A program made the translations under genes and the position numbers. Positions 1 to 10,847 of a stretch of 64,000 nt of DNA are shown here, one piece after another. The stretch is from Lycium barbarum. Taxonomy: Eukaryota; Streptophyta; Magnoliopsida; Solanales; Solanaceae. Position 1 is the first letter of the stretch; each line of letters opens with the position of its first letter. Location of the stretch: assembly GCF_019175385.1 (NCBI RefSeq), contig NC_083340.1, forward strand, positions 22,456,336 through 22,520,335. Reading direction: 5' to 3'. The notes below the pieces were generated by a model. It was not told the origin of the DNA, made no database searches, and was given only the letters and a program-made list of their open reading frames with translations.

Positions 1-232
1 AGTCGTATAGCCACTTTGGCTCATTCATGTTATTTCCGCACTCATGTTTAAACAAGTATTTTTATTAAGTATTATGACTTACTACGTTTCATAAATGCTC
101 ATCATGCATTTAGGTTATATTCCGCTCATGTTATGCCTCATGATGATTCAGCAAGCCATGTGGTTCGCTCGGTCACATGCAGTAAGGCACCGAGTGCCGT
201 GTTTCGCCCAGGTCATGGTTCGAGGTGTGACA
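1..232 (+). mobile_element. 3' end of a Ty3/gypsy LTR (partial, enters from left edge)
   Basis: The sequence ends in GGTGTGACA at 232 and is followed at once by sequence (from 233) that matches copy B of the Ogre-like gag near 38489. The insertion junction is therefore visible by comparison of the two copies. The CA end and the GC-richer tail with the short inverted repeat GGCAC-cga-GTGCC (187-199) fit the 3' end of a plant gypsy LTR. The rest lies outside the window, so I cannot tell a solo LTR from a full element. The first bases after it, GTAAT, are the expected target-site duplication, but the partner is not visible. Confidence 0.6.
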
Positions 233-1279
233 GTAATTTGGTGGGGTGATTGGAAGGTATTTGGTGGAGCTTGGTAACTTTGGGGTGGTTGCGCGTAATA
301 TACGGGCACCGTGTTGTAAGGGGTGGGTACATAGGTATTTGGAGGAGGTGAAGCATATGCTCCCATCGGGAAATCTTCCCTTCTTTTGGGCTTAGAGGTG
401 TGGGATATGCTAGCCATGTCTTCTTCCTTCTTGCGCATGAACCTGGTTGAACTTGAACCAGCAGATTTTTTAGTCATGCTTATGATTCGGCCGATTTTAA
501 GACCATCTTCTATGGCCTGGCCCATCTTGACCAATTCAGAGAAAAGTCTCTCGGCCACTGAAAGCATTCTACCGTAGAAGTCTGTCTCTTGCGAGCTAAT
601 AAAAACCGAAACAAGTTCTTTTTCGCCCATAGGAGGTTGCACTCGGGCAACTTCCGTTCTCCACCTGCTTGCATATCTGCGAAAGTTCTCGGTGGATTTG
701 TGTTTCACTTTCTCCAGATAATACCTATCTAGTATCATCTCCATATTAAAACAGAATCTTTCCATGAAAGCAGCGGCCATGTCCTCTCATGTGACCCAAC
801 GGCGTATATCTTGCGTCGTGAACCATTCTGAGGCTTCCCCGATCAAACTTCGGCTGAACAACCTCAGGATGAGTGCTTGATTTTCTCGGACACCGACCAA
901 CTGATCGCAATAGGCCCACAGGTGCGCTTTAGGATTGCCCGTGCCGTTAAACAATTCAAATCGGGGTACTTTGAAGCCTTAGGGTAAATTCAAATTGGGA
1001 TGTACGCACAAATCATCATTAGCTTAGACCTGTGCCAGTGATGGTAGTCCTCATAGATCGGTCCAACATTGCGGTCATCTTCGCTTAAGCCTTTCCTCCT
1101 GTTTTTCCTGTTCGTCCTTCCAAGCCTTTTCCATCCCTTCATAGTGATCAATTTCTTGATCAGGTGAGAAGGTACGTGGTGTGACAGGTATGTGGAAGGA
1201 AACAGCAGAGCGAATTCGGGAAATCGGAGTGCTTTTGTTAGTTAGTAGTGGGTGATGCTTAGTTGTATAGTGATGCCAG
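233..1279 (-). pseudogene. Ogre-like gag of copy A, core part (broken)
   Basis: Minus-strand frames from about 990 to 233 read the plant gypsy gag core: a FELFNGTGNP / AHLWAYCDQLVGV stretch, then MAAAFMERF, YYLEKVKHK and a Pro-rich tail. Gag forms the particle that packages the element RNA. An in-frame TGA lies just before MAAAF (about 791), where copy B reads Trp (TGG), a single G-to-A change. Copy A keeps about 80 bp around 830-910 that copy B has lost, so the two copies complement each other in what they preserve. The frame is cut at 1279 by the Tekay insertion and resumes at 10116; it is cut at 233 by another LTR. Confidence 0.8.
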
Positions 1280-3145
1280 TGTAATAACCCATATTAAATT
1301 AGAGGTTAGTTTGTTATTTAATCAAAATAGAAAAAAATAGAAGAATTAAGTGGTATTAAATAAAAGAAAAGGAGATTAAGAGTGTGGAAAAAAAAAGAAT
1401 TAAAGGGAGATAAATGGGCCAAGCCCAGTGAAAAGAAATACATAGATAATAAAAAGAGAGATGGCAGCGTGAGAAATCAGAAAAGCTGAAGCATCACAAA
1501 GAAAGAAAAGAAACTAGCAACAGAGGAAAACAAAAACCTATATGAAAAAGGAAAAGAAAGGGAGAAAAAAAGAAAGGAAAAGAGAGGATAAAAATAAGAA
1601 ATTTCATCCCAAATCATCAAGGTAATGACTCTAATCCTTTATTTAAGTTTATTACATAATTATGGGTGAATCTTTATGGTGAAAACATGGGGATATTTTG
1701 AGGAATTGAGAAAGTTTAGCTCTAGGGTTCTTAAACCAAACTCATTAATTTGAAAGGGAAAATAGCATCAGATTTAGACTTCTATATATCGTTGGAATCC
1801 TCTCGTTAAGGCCTTTCCGAAAACATAAGTCTTTTCGGGTTTTGAACACATTGATCAGAGGGCGTTTTCGTCCTTTAAAATTTGACTTTAACCTTTTAAG
1901 CCTCTAAAAATATAGAAGTGGCTTACCCTAAGGGTTTTGACCATTCTAAATCCGTTTTTGTGTAGTTTGAGGCAATCCGGAGACTCGAGAATGCAGTTTT
2001 GATTTATTGGGAAGTGTGCTTGAATTGTGAATTTGAGGTAAGTGAGACTTTAAGCTTTGGGTACTTGCTTTTCAAAACCCGTTTTAAAAATATGTTTTCT
2101 CTGCCTAGTCCATGTGCTGGGACGAGCGTGTGCTTGGCAGAATAGGTGGTCCTTCAGGCCAACCGCATATACTTTATTTTCAAATAATCTAAAACTCTCT
2201 TTATAAATTATTTTGTGATGTGATATAGCTGTGAGCCATGATATTGGGGCATTGTGTATGCTTCCCTTAGCATTGTGTATGCTTCTCGATTATATTGGGG
2301 CATTGTGTATGCTTCCCTTAGCATTGTGTATGCTTCTCGATTATATTGGGGCATTGTGTATGCTTCTTGATGATATTGGGGAATTGTGTATGCTTCCCTT
2401 AGCATTGTGTATGCTTCCTGACATATTTGGCACATTGTGTATGTTGCCGTGGATTCATAGTGTTGACTAATTATTTATCTGCCACTTATGACGGTTCGTA
2501 GTGTAAATTGCGTTGAGATATATAATATATTTGATAAACAGTGGTTTGAACCTTGGTTGGTATTATATAATGATATATTCATGTGCATAATATTTTTTGT
2601 GCTTGTTGTGTGTTTGTATTTTCTAACACTTGTTCCATGGGTATTTGAAGTGGCGAGTCAAGCATCTTGCTGGGTTATATTTATATATAACTCACTCCTT
2701 ATCTGCATGTCCATGCAGATACTGTCGTTGAGAACGAGGCTAGTAATTGAAGATTTCGTGAGTGGATTTTGTTGCTGAGGTGAGCCACCACATTGTTCGT
2801 GGAGGCAGCCATTTCAGCTTTATCTAGTTTATTTCCAGTTATTTATTTTATTTTGGGTTTACATGCCCGACACTCAAACTCATGTAACTCTGTTAGATGC
2901 TCCATGGTCTTAGCGTGGCATGTGGGCTGGATATTTTTTTTATCGTAGCGTTGATTGGTTTTCATAAATCGATTATAGATTTGGTGGGCGACTATTTCAC
3001 ATTTTTATCATTAATAACGTTGTTGCACCTGCACTTATTTTCTTTTACTGCTTTCGTAAATGGTTAAGATATGAAAATGTGGTTCGCCTGGCCGGTGGTG
3101 TGTGCAGGGTGCCAATCACGTCTAGGGGTATTTTGGGACGTGACA
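1280..3145 (+). repeat. 5' LTR of the Tekay element
   Basis: Starts TGTAATAACCC and ends GGGACGTGACA. It matches 8228-10115 closely. It is 22 bp shorter, mostly explained by one missing subunit in the internal minisatellite at 2233-2440. The inverted repeat just inside the terminus (AATAACCC ... GGGTTATT in the 3' LTR) is degraded here, where GGGGTTATT reads GAGGTTAGT. Confidence 0.92.
2233..2440 (+). repeat. Minisatellite inside the Tekay 5' LTR
   Basis: Tandem units built on GCATTGTGTATGCTTC alternating with CCTTA or TGATTATATTGGG spacers, about 21 plus 27 bp. The 3' LTR has the same array with one more subunit (9181-9404). Short open frames in both directions here are a by-product of the repeat and are not genes. 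Confidence 0.85.
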
Positions 3146-3149
3146 AAGT

Positions 3150-3161
3150 TGGTATCAGAGC
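3150..3161 (+). other. Primer binding site, tRNA-iMet type
   Basis: TGGTATCAGAGC lies four bases after the LTR end (3145). It matches the complement of the 3' end of the plant initiator methionine tRNA, the usual primer for chromoviruses. Confidence 0.92.
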
Positions 3162-3338
3162 TTAGGCTTTGAGTCCCGGGTCCATGGAGCAGTGTTTAGT
3201 AGAGTCTTGTTCATGGGTATGTAGGCGCCCATACTTATGACCTTGAGGCTACTGGACATCTAGGAAGTTTTCCCTTCTTTCATTCCTTGTTCGTGCGTGA
3301 GTTGAATCAAGTTTAACATTGTAATATTTATTTCGCAG

Positions 3339-4754
3339 ATGGCTAAGAAACGCGCATCTTCATCTGCTAAACGTGGTGCTGGACAGAGTGCTACCCGCGG
3401 TGGTAGACAAGCTAGTGCTCATCAGAATAGAGCTCAGACTAGGACTCAGGCCACTCCTCAGCCTGAAGTTGTGAATGGGGGTCGGCCCCGAGTTGCATCA
3501 GAGCAAGTGCAGGAACAAGTGGTTCAGAACACTCCACCGGCACCAACTGCTGCCCCTACTATTGCTATGTCCGCAGATGTGCTGACCAGATTATTGAATG
3601 TTTTGGAGGCATTGGCGCCTAATTATGATGGAATTCCAGGTCCTCAGGCTACTTCACAAGCACAAACTCAAGTTCAGTTAAATGTTGCAGCTAATCAAAC
3701 GCCTCAGTTGGCCCCTCAACATGTTGTCCAGTCTGCTGGGCAATCTAAGGAGTTTAAGAATTTCATGGATCTTAAGCCACCAGAGTTTGATGCTTCACCA
3801 ACTTCTATTGAACCTCAGAAGTTCATTGATCGTTGTGAAAAGATATTGACTACGTTGGAGCTGAAGGAGACTCGTGGTGTGGAATTTGCCACTTTCTTAT
3901 TCTCAGGCTCTGCAGAGTCTTGGTGGATTTCGATTCAAAGAGGTAGGCCAGCAGGGTTACCACCTATTACTTGGTCAGAATTTTTAGCACTATTTAAGGA
4001 CAGGTTTATTCCATTAAGCAAGCAAGATGACATGAGACGTCAGTTCAATAATCTGCGGCAGGGAACTATGACCGTTACAGAATATAAGGCCAAGTTTACA
4101 GATTTATCTAGGTATGTACCTTATTTGGTAGAGGATCCGAGAGAGAAGGTGAGACGATTTGTGGATGGACTTGAGCATCGCTACCGTGGTCCTGTGGTAC
4201 GAGATGTGTGATATGGTACCTATTCAGATGTAGTTGACACTACTCTCCGTTACGAGTCCTATCAAGAGATGGACAAAGTTGAGCGTGAAAGCAAAAAGCC
4301 ACGTAACACAGGTGGGTTTAGTGGTGCTCCATCTGGGGGAAAGAGTAGTTTTTATCCTGGGCAGTCCAGATCTACTCAGTCAGAATCGGTGGTGCAGTCT
4401 TCTAGTGGTTATTCCGCTAAACAGGGCCAGCAGCAGATGCAGAGGAAGGGTAATAGCTCATATCATTCAGGTTATCATCCGAGGTGTTCTAACTGTGGTA
4501 GAAATCACAGTGGTCGTTGCTTTGGGGCAGATGGGGCTTGTTTTACTTGTGGTGAAAAGGGGCATATTGCTAAATACTGTCCTAAAGGAAATTCTGGTGC
4601 TAGTCGAGCTACTACACAGCCGCAGGGAACTACTACAGCTACGCAGGGTCAGATTCAGCCAGCTAGGATCGCTCCACAGGGTGCTCGTGGACAAGTCGAC
4701 AGGGTGCACAGGTTGCTCAGGGAGGGGGTGGACCGCCGAGATTCTTTGCTATGA
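3339..4754 (+). pseudogene. Tekay gag with nucleocapsid zinc knuckle (one nonsense codon)
   Basis: Starts at ATG 3339. Residues 1-130 are Ala/Gln-rich; the retrotransposon gag core follows (FKNFMDLKPPEFD ... AESWWISIQRG ... FIPLSKQDDMRRQF). An in-frame TGA at 4209-4211 ends the first 290 codons, and the same frame continues through DVVDTTLRYESY to a CCHC knuckle, CFTCGEKGHIAKYC, at about 4540-4581. A CGA-to-TGA change would explain the stop. The frame then runs to a TGA at 4752-4754 because of a frameshift near 4700-4740, just before protease. In the family gag and pol are usually one continuous frame. Confidence 0.88.
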
Positions 4755-4951
4755 CCAGACAGGATGTCGAGGCATCTAATGCAGTAGTCACAGGTATTAT
4801 TACTATTGGTTCTCATGGTGCATATGCTCTTATTGATCCTGGTTCTACGTATTCGTATGTATCTCCTTCTTTTGCTATATTCTTAGAACGGGGAGTTCAG
4901 TCTATTAATATGCCGTATGTGGTAGAAACCCCAGTGGGGGGAGTATATTAG
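4751..4951 (+). pseudogene. Tekay aspartic protease fragment
   Basis: This frame reads GIITIGSHGAYALIDPGSTYSYVS, the pepsin-like retroelement protease core with catalytic Asp in an LIDPGS context, where many retroviral proteases have DTGS or DSGS. It is a continuation of gag-pol after a frameshift near 4740 and is cut at 4951 by a second one-base slip in the run of G residues at 4935-4940. The protein resumes in another frame as VDRFYRDC. Neither break looks like programmed frameshifting, because they fall in different places relative to domain borders. Confidence 0.8.
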
Positions 4952-6714
4952 TGGATAGATTTTATAGAGATTGTGTGATATCTGTTCAGCGCAGGGACAC
5001 CGTAGTTGATCTATGTGTGTTACCAGTGTCCGCTTTCGATGTGATTATGGGCATGGATTGGTTAGCATCATGTTATGCATCGGTTGATTTCTATGCTAAT
5101 CTTATACGTTTTAATTTTCCTGGAGAAACTTTAGTGTGGAAAGGCATGACTCCTGTGACTCAAGGAAAAATAATATCTTATTTAAAGGCACGCCGAATGA
5201 TTAATCATGGGTGTTTGGGTTTTATTGCCACCGTTCATGATACTCGAGCGGAGAATGTTACTATTGATAATGTTCTTGTTGTTCACGAATTTGCGGATGT
5301 TTTTCTTGAATATTTACCCGGCCTACCCCCGATAAGAGAAATCGAGTTGAGCATTGATTTAGTTCCAGGGACTCAACCTATCTCTATTCCTCCATATCGT
5401 ATGGCTCCAGCCGAGTTGAGAGAACTGAAGGTTCAACTCCAAGAGCTACTTGATAAGGGGTTCATTAGGCCTAGTGTATCGCCTTGGGGTGCACCTGTGT
5501 TATTTGTGAAGAAGAAAGATGGCACGATGAGAATGTGCATTGAATACAGGCAACTGAACAAGGAGACTATCAAGAATAAGTATCCATTTCCTCGTATTGA
5601 TGATTTGTTTGATCAACTGCAGGGTGCTACTCATTTTTCCAAAATCGACTTGAGATCAGGTTATCATCAGCTGAGAATCAAGACTGAGGACATCTCCAAG
5701 ACAGCTTTTCGGACAAGATATGGGCACTTCGAATTTTTGGTGATGTCATTCGAGCTGACTAATGCCCCAGCAGCATTTATGGACCTCATGAATAGGGTAT
5801 TCAATCCATACTTAGACCATTTTGTGATTGTGTTCATTGATGATATTTTAGTCTACTCTCGGAGTGAGGCTGAGCATGGACAACACTTGAGAATTGTGCT
5901 ACAGATACTTAAGGAACTAAAGCTTTATGCCAAGTACTCAAAATGTGAGTTCTGGTTGAGCACAGTTTCCTTTTTAGGACACGTGGTGTCCCAAGATGGG
6001 ATTCAAGTTGATCCAAAGAAAATTGAAGCAGTTCGAGATTGGCCTCAACCCACTACTCCCACAGAGATACACAGCTTCATGGGACTAGCTGGATATTACA
6101 GAAGGTTTATGGAGGGTTTCTCGAAGATAGCTGCTCCATTGACACGCTTAACTCAGAAAGGTGTGGTATTCCAGTGGTCAGATGAATGTTCAGAAAGCTT
6201 TCAGAAATTAAATATTGCATTGACTACGGCCCCGATTTTGACCTTACCTACTGATGAGGGTGGTTTCACCATTTATTGTGATGCATCTCGAGTTGGGTTG
6301 GGTTGTGTCTTGATGCAGAATGGTAAAGTGGTAGCTTATGCGTCTCGACAGCTAAAGAAACATGAGAAGAATTATCCAACTCATGACTTAGAATTGGCCG
6401 CAGTTGTATTTGCACTCAAGATCTGGCGTCACTATCTTTATGGTGAGCCGTGTGAAATCTATACTGATCACAAGAGTTTGCAATACATATTCAAGCAAAG
6501 AGATCTGAATTTGAGACAGCGACGGTGGTTAGAGTTACTTAAAGATTATGATCTTACTATTTTGTATCATCCTGGTAAGGCGAATGTGGTGGCAGACGCC
6601 TTGAGTAGAAAGTCTATGGGCAGCTTGGCCCAATTCACTACTGAAGAACGACCTATGGCTAAGGATATTCAGGCATTATCCAACCGCGGGGTTCGGATTG
6701 ATCATACAGTATAG
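4951..6714 (+). CDS. Tekay reverse transcriptase and RNase H (587 codons open)
   Basis: Residues 1-60 complete the protease (DVIMGMDWL). RT spans about 140-340, with [18 protein letters not shown], then the catalytic FIDD at residues 295-298. RNase H begins near 440 (FTIYCDAS ... ELAAVVFAL ... [11 protein letters not shown]) and ends ADALSR. This is the longest intact pol segment in the window. One substitution is notable: MSFELTNAP, where the family reads MSFGLTNAP. It ends at TAG 6712-6714, and the same frame continues into integrase, so the stop is a nonsense mutation and not the natural end. Confidence 0.92.
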   Translation: MDRFYRDCVISVQRRDTVVDLCVLPVSAFDVIMGMDWLASCYASVDFYANLIRFNFPGETLVWKGMTPVTQGKIISYLKARRMINHGCLGFIATVHDTRAENVTIDNVLVVHEFADVFLEYLPGLPPIREIELSIDLVPGTQPISIPPYRMAPAELRELKVQLQELLDKGFIRPSVSPWGAPVLFVKKKDGTMRMCIEYRQLNKETIKNKYPFPRIDDLFDQLQGATHFSKIDLRSGYHQLRIKTEDISKTAFRTRYGHFEFLVMSFELTNAPAAFMDLMNRVFNPYLDHFVIVFIDDILVYSRSEAEHGQHLRIVLQILKELKLYAKYSKCEFWLSTVSFLGHVVSQDGIQVDPKKIEAVRDWPQPTTPTEIHSFMGLAGYYRRFMEGFSKIAAPLTRLTQKGVVFQWSDECSESFQKLNIALTTAPILTLPTDEGGFTIYCDASRVGLGCVLMQNGKVVAYASRQLKKHEKNYPTHDLELAAVVFALKIWRHYLYGEPCEIYTDHKSLQYIFKQRDLNLRQRRWLELLKDYDLTILYHPGKANVVADALSRKSMGSLAQFTTEERPMAKDIQALSNRGVRIDHTV

Positions 6715-7950
6715 GGCAGGTTACTTGCAGTTATGGTGGCACAATCGTCCTTAGTGGGGCAGGTCAAGGCTTGCCAATATGAAGATCCCCGTCTTGCTAG
6801 ACTGCGAAATAGAGTGCAAAATGGGGGCGTTAAGTCATTCTCTATTGATGGCGAAGGCGTGTTACATTGTCATGGTAGACTATGTATTCCTATGGTGGGT
6901 AATGTGAAGTAACTAATTCTTGAAGAAGCTCATAGCTCGCAATACTCCATCCACCCAGGTGCTACGAAGATGTACCAAGACTTGCGTGGATTATATTGGT
7001 GGAAAGGTATAAAGGCTGATATTTTGAAACATGTGACAAGTTGCTTAAATTGTCAGCAGGTCAAATATGAACATCAAAAACCCAGCAGAGTAATGCAAAA
7101 CTTGATTATCCCATAGTGGAAGTGGGAAAGGATTACGATGGATTTCGTAGTTGGTTTGCCGAATTCTTTCAGGAAACATGACTCAGTCTGGGTGATTGTG
7201 GATAGACTTACCAAATCCGCTCATTTTATACTAGTTCGGGTTACTCATACCGCAGAGCAGTTAGAAAATATTTACCTCCGTGAGATAGTACGACTTCATG
7301 GTGTATCTATTTCTATAATATCTGATCGAGGTGCACAATTTACTGCTGATTTTTGGAAGTCTTTTCAGAAGTCGTTGGGTTCACAGGTCGAGTTGAGTAC
7401 AGCTTTTCATCCACAAACTAATGGACAGTCTGAGCGAGTTATTCAGATTTTAGAGGACACGCTTAGAGCTTGTGCGATTGATTTTGGTGGTCATTGGGAC
7501 GATCATTTGCCTTTGGCAGAGTTTGCTTATAATAACAGCTACCAATCGAGTATACAGATGGCGTCGTTTGAGGCTCTATATGGTCGCAGGTGTCGTTCAC
7601 TAGTTGGATGGTTCGAACCGGGCGAAGCACAACTATTAGGTCCAGATCTGGTTCAGCAAGCCTTGAAAAAAGTTGCATTGATACGAGAACGGCTTCGGAC
7701 AGCACAAAGCAGACAAAAGTCCTATGCAGATAAGAAAGTACGTGATATGGAGTTCACGAAGGGGGAAAAAGTCTTTCTAAAAGTATCCCCTATGAAAGGA
7801 GTTATGAGATTCGGTCGGAAAGTTAAGTAAAGTCCTAGGTACATTGGTCCTTATGAGATTTTGGATCGAATTGGGTTGGTGGCATATAAACTTGCTTTAC
7901 CTCCGAGATTGTCTGTTGTTCATCCTGTATTTCACGTGTCTATGCTAAGA
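6715..7950 (+). pseudogene. Tekay integrase (three stops, catalytic triad present)
   Basis: In the RT frame, residues resembling the integrase zinc domain (HPGATKMYQ ... CLNCQ, with a CxxC) lie at about 6950-7070. A TAA follows VGNVK (about 6910) and a TAG precedes WKWERITMDF (about 7114). The 7138-7830 stretch holds the catalytic core: Asp at residue 2 (TMDF), Asp 63 (SDRG) and Glu 99 (GQSERV), giving the D,D-35-E spacing. A TAA at 7828-7830 interrupts just before SPRYIGPYEIL, the start of the C-terminal domain. Only single-base nonsense changes separate the pieces, so decay is recent relative to the Ogre-like copies. Confidence 0.88.
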
Positions 7951-7954
7951 CGAT

Positions 7955-8188
7955 ATGTTGGTGATCCATAAGATTCAACTAGAGGATGTGGAGCTCGATG
8001 AAAATTTGACTTATGAGGAGGGTCCGATATCTATTCTTGATAGGCAAGTGCGAAAATTGAGGTCGAAGAAGGTAGCTTCAGTTAAAGTGTTATGGCGTAA
8101 TCACCCTACCGAGGAGGCTACTTGGGAGTCCGAGGCGAATACGCGAGATAAATATCCTCATTTATTTGACGCGACAGGTATAAATTAG
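7955..8188 (+). CDS. Chromodomain at the C-terminus of Tekay pol
   Basis: The 77-codon frame contains ISILDRQVRKLRSKK, VKVLWRNHPTEEATWE and DKYPHLF. This is the chromodomain fold of chromovirus integrases, which targets integration to marked heterochromatin. It is out of frame with the upstream integrase because of a frameshift near 7950 (VGDP then HKIQL). In an intact element it would be fused to integrase. The aromatic cage cannot be judged from sequence alone, although the Trp residues of VLWRNH and TWE are present. Confidence 0.88.
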   Translation: MLVIHKIQLEDVELDENLTYEEGPISILDRQVRKLRSKKVASVKVLWRNHPTEEATWESEANTRDKYPHLFDATGIN

Positions 8189-8191
8189 ACC

Positions 8192-8227
8192 CGTTCGAGG
8201 ACGAACGTCATTTTAAGTGGTGGAGAA
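8192..8227 (+). promoter_or_regulatory. AGGA-loop hairpin and polypurine tract before the Tekay 3' LTR
   Basis: CGTTCG (8192-8197) and CGAACG (8202-8207) form a perfect 6-bp stem around the loop AGGA. Exactly 20 nt separate it from the LTR start at 8228. Those 20 nt end in the purine-rich AAGTGGTGGAGAA, the plus-strand primer (PPT). The same arrangement occurs at 18185-18222 in the Athila-like element. The PPT call is standard for the family; a role for the hairpin is an inference. Confidence 0.75.
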
Positions 8228-10115
8228 TGTAATAACCCATATTAAATTAGGGGTTATTTTGGTATTTAATCAAAATAGAAAAAAATAGAAGAATTAAGTG
8301 GTATTAAATAAAAGAAAAGGAGAATAAGAGTGTGGAAAAAAAAGGAATTAAAGGGAGATAAATGGGCCAAGCCCAATGAAAAGAAATACATAGATAATAA
8401 AATGGTAGATGGCAGCGTGAGAAATCAGAAAAGTTGAAGCATCACAAAGAAAGAAAAGAAACTAGCAACAGAGGAAAAGAAAAACCTGTATGAAAAAAGA
8501 AAAAAAAGGGAGAAAAAAAGAAAGGAAAAAAGGGGATAAAAATAAGAACTTTCATCCCAAATCATCAAGGTAATGACTCTAATCCTTTATTTAAGTTTAT
8601 TACATAATTATGGGTGAATCTTTATGGTGAAAACATGGGGATATTTTGAGGAATTGAGAAAGTTTAGCTCTAGGGTTCTTAAACCAAAATCATTAATTTG
8701 AAAGGGCAAATAGCATCAGATTTAGACTTCTATATATCGTTGGAATCCTCTCGTTAAGGCCTTTCCGAAAACATAAGTCTTTTCGGGTTTTGAACACATT
8801 GATCAGAGGGCGTTTTCGTCCTTTAAAATTTGACTTTAACCTTTTAAGCCTCTAAAAATATAGAAGTGGCTTACCCTAAGGGTTTTGACCATTCTAAATC
8901 CGTTTTTGTGTAGTTTGAGGCAATCCGGAGACTCGAGAATGCAGTTTTGATTTATTGGGAAGTGTGCTTGAATTGTGAATTTGAGGTAAGTGAGACTTTA
9001 AGCTTTGGGTACTTGCTTTTCAAAACCCGTTTTAAAAATATGTTTTCTCTGCCTGGTCCATGTGCTGGGACGAGCGTGTGCTTGGCAGAATCGGTGGTCC
9101 TTCAGGCCAACCGCATATACTTTATTTTCAAATAATCTAAAACTCTCTTTATAAATTATTTTGTGATGTGATATAGCTGTGAGCCATGATATTGGGGCAT
9201 TGTGTATGCTTCCCTTAGCATTGTGTATGCTTCTCGATTATATTGGGGGATTGTGTATGCTTCCCTTAGCATTGTGTATGCTTCTCGATTATATTGGGGC
9301 ATTGTGTATGCTTCCCTTAGCATTGTGTATGCTTCTTGATGATATTGGGGCATTGTGTATGCTTCCCTTAGCATTGTGTATGCTTCCTGACATGTTTGGC
9401 ACATTGTGTATGTTGCCGTGGATTCATAGTGTTGACTAATTATTTAACTACCACTTATGACGGTTCGTAGTGTAAATTGTGTTGAGATATATAATATATT
9501 TGATAAACAGTGGTTTGAACCTTGGTTGCTATTATATACTGATATATTCATGTGCATAATATTTTTTGTGCTTGTTGTGTCTTTGTATTTTCTAACACTT
9601 GTTCCATGGGTATTTGAAGTGGCGGGTCAAGGATCTTGGTGGGTTACATTTATGTATAACTTACTCCTTACCTGCATGTCCATGCAGATACTGTCGTTGA
9701 GAACGAGGCTGGTAATTGAAGACTTCGTGAGTGGATTTTGTTGCTGAGGTGAGCCTCCGCATTGTTCGTGGAGGCAGTCTTTTCAGCTTTATCTAGTTTA
9801 TTTCCAGTTATTTCTTTTATTTTGGGTTTACATGCCCGATACTCAAACTCATGTAACTTTGTTAGATGCTCCATGGTCTTAGCGTGGGATGTGGGCAAGA
9901 GATTTTTTTTTATCGTAGCGTTGATTGGTTTTCATAAATCTATTATGGATTTGGTGGGCGACTATTTCGCATTTTTATCATTAGTAACATTGTTGCACCT
10001 GCACTTATTTTCTTTTAGTGCTTTCGTAAATGGTTAAGATATGAAAATGTGGTTCGCCTGGCCGGTGGTGTGTGCTGGGTGCCAATCACGTCTAGGGGTA
10101 TTTTGGGACGTGACA
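8228..10115 (+). repeat. 3' LTR of the Tekay element
   Basis: TGTAATAACCC ... GGGACGTGACA, 1,888 bp, matching 1280-3145. It carries an intact terminal inverted repeat, AATAACCC (8231-8238) and GGGTTATT (8251-8258), just inside the TG end. It is followed by ACCAG, the second target duplication copy. Confidence 0.92.
9181..9404 (+). repeat. Minisatellite inside the Tekay 3' LTR
   Basis: Same GCATTGTGTATGCTTC-based array as in the 5' LTR, with about one more 21-bp subunit. The LTRs were identical at insertion, so this records a gain or loss since then. Confidence 0.83.
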
Positions 10116-10597
10116 ACCAGGGTGGGTGTTTTGTGGTGTTAGGTAAGAGGGGATAGAGTGGGAGGTCCTGGGGATTTGGTTGGTGTTAAATGGTGGTAGG
10201 CTGTGGCTTGAAGCGCTAATGTGTCCATCAAACGGGGTAAATGGAATGGTGGTCACAATAGACCTAGTAGGGAAATGATCTGGTAATGGCGAATTCAGAG
10301 ATGGAAAAAATGTTGGAGGCCTTCTTTCTTCAACAGAGGCCGCTCGGGCAGTATTAGCAACTTTTTTCACGCCACTTCCTCTTGAAGATGGGAGATCATT
10401 TCAAACATCATTTTCATAATGTCTTTAGTGGTTGATGACTCAGGCAGCTCTCGTAGAGGTGATTCTCTGAGAGTGATATCAGAAGGGGTAGTTTTGTTCC
10501 TTAAAGTATCAGTCATTTTCTCTTTGCCTTTTTTATCTTGTAGGCATAACGATGCTATTGCAGCTTTAGACCTTGTGAAGTATGCCAGTGTGAACAC
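10116..10597 (-). pseudogene. Gag N-terminal part of copy A (coiled coil and Pro-rich linker)
   Basis: This is the continuation of the interrupted gag of copy A. The minus strand from 10597 reads MFTLAYFTRSKAA, then a short helical stretch KDIMKMMFEMISHLQEEVA. After a frame change come Pro-rich residues (PPTFFPSLNSPLPDHFP). It corresponds to 39949-39293 in copy B and to the N-terminal coiled coil plus Pro-rich region of element C gag (63195 on). It is not functional: it is frameshifted and split by the Tekay insertion. Confidence 0.7.
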
Positions 10598-10847
10598 GAA
10601 TCAACTTCTCTTTCTATAAGAAAAGAATAACTCAAAGGCAAACAAAGTTAGTTTCGTTAGAATAAAGCAAAGAAAAGCAAGATATCACATATAAATGGTA
10701 GTTTAAAACACTTAGCACAGAAAGGATCATATGTTTGATTGAAATGCTCAATTGATCTCTTGTACTGAGTTTGGGGTACTTGAGGTTTGTTTGAGTGGGG
10801 GGAATATAATATTTATAATATATAGGGACTGAGTCTTACGTAGACTG

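Larger units (their letters stand above)
1280..10115 (+). mobile_element. Complete Tekay/Del-type chromovirus (Ty3/gypsy), nested in Ogre-like gag
   Basis: An 8.84-kb element with LTRs of 1,866 bp (1280-3145) and 1,888 bp (8228-10115), both TG...CA. The target duplication is GCCAG at 1275-1279 versus ACCAG at 10116-10120 (4 of 5 identical). Copy B of the host element shows the uninterrupted site near 39474. It has a tRNA-iMet PBS, then gag, protease, RT, RNase H, integrase and chromodomain in that order, then a PPT. A C-terminal chromodomain after integrase places it in the chromoviruses, and the domain style and PBS suit Tekay/Del. Coding is broken by several stops and frameshifts, so it is not autonomous as read here. 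Confidence 0.93.

Noticed and set aside
2208..2470. Repeated frames (REAYTM and ALCML) on both strands in the Tekay LTRs
   Set aside because: LTR minisatellite artefacts, identical at 9156-9439.
4234..4779. 181-codon plus-strand frame over gag
   Set aside because: Out-of-frame shadow of the Tekay gag zinc-knuckle region; composition is not protein-like and the gag frame has recognised motifs.
4735..4951. Programmed ribosomal frameshift between Tekay gag, protease and RT
   Set aside because: Two slips occur close together inside protease and at a G run, and other stops exist downstream; ordinary decay is simpler.
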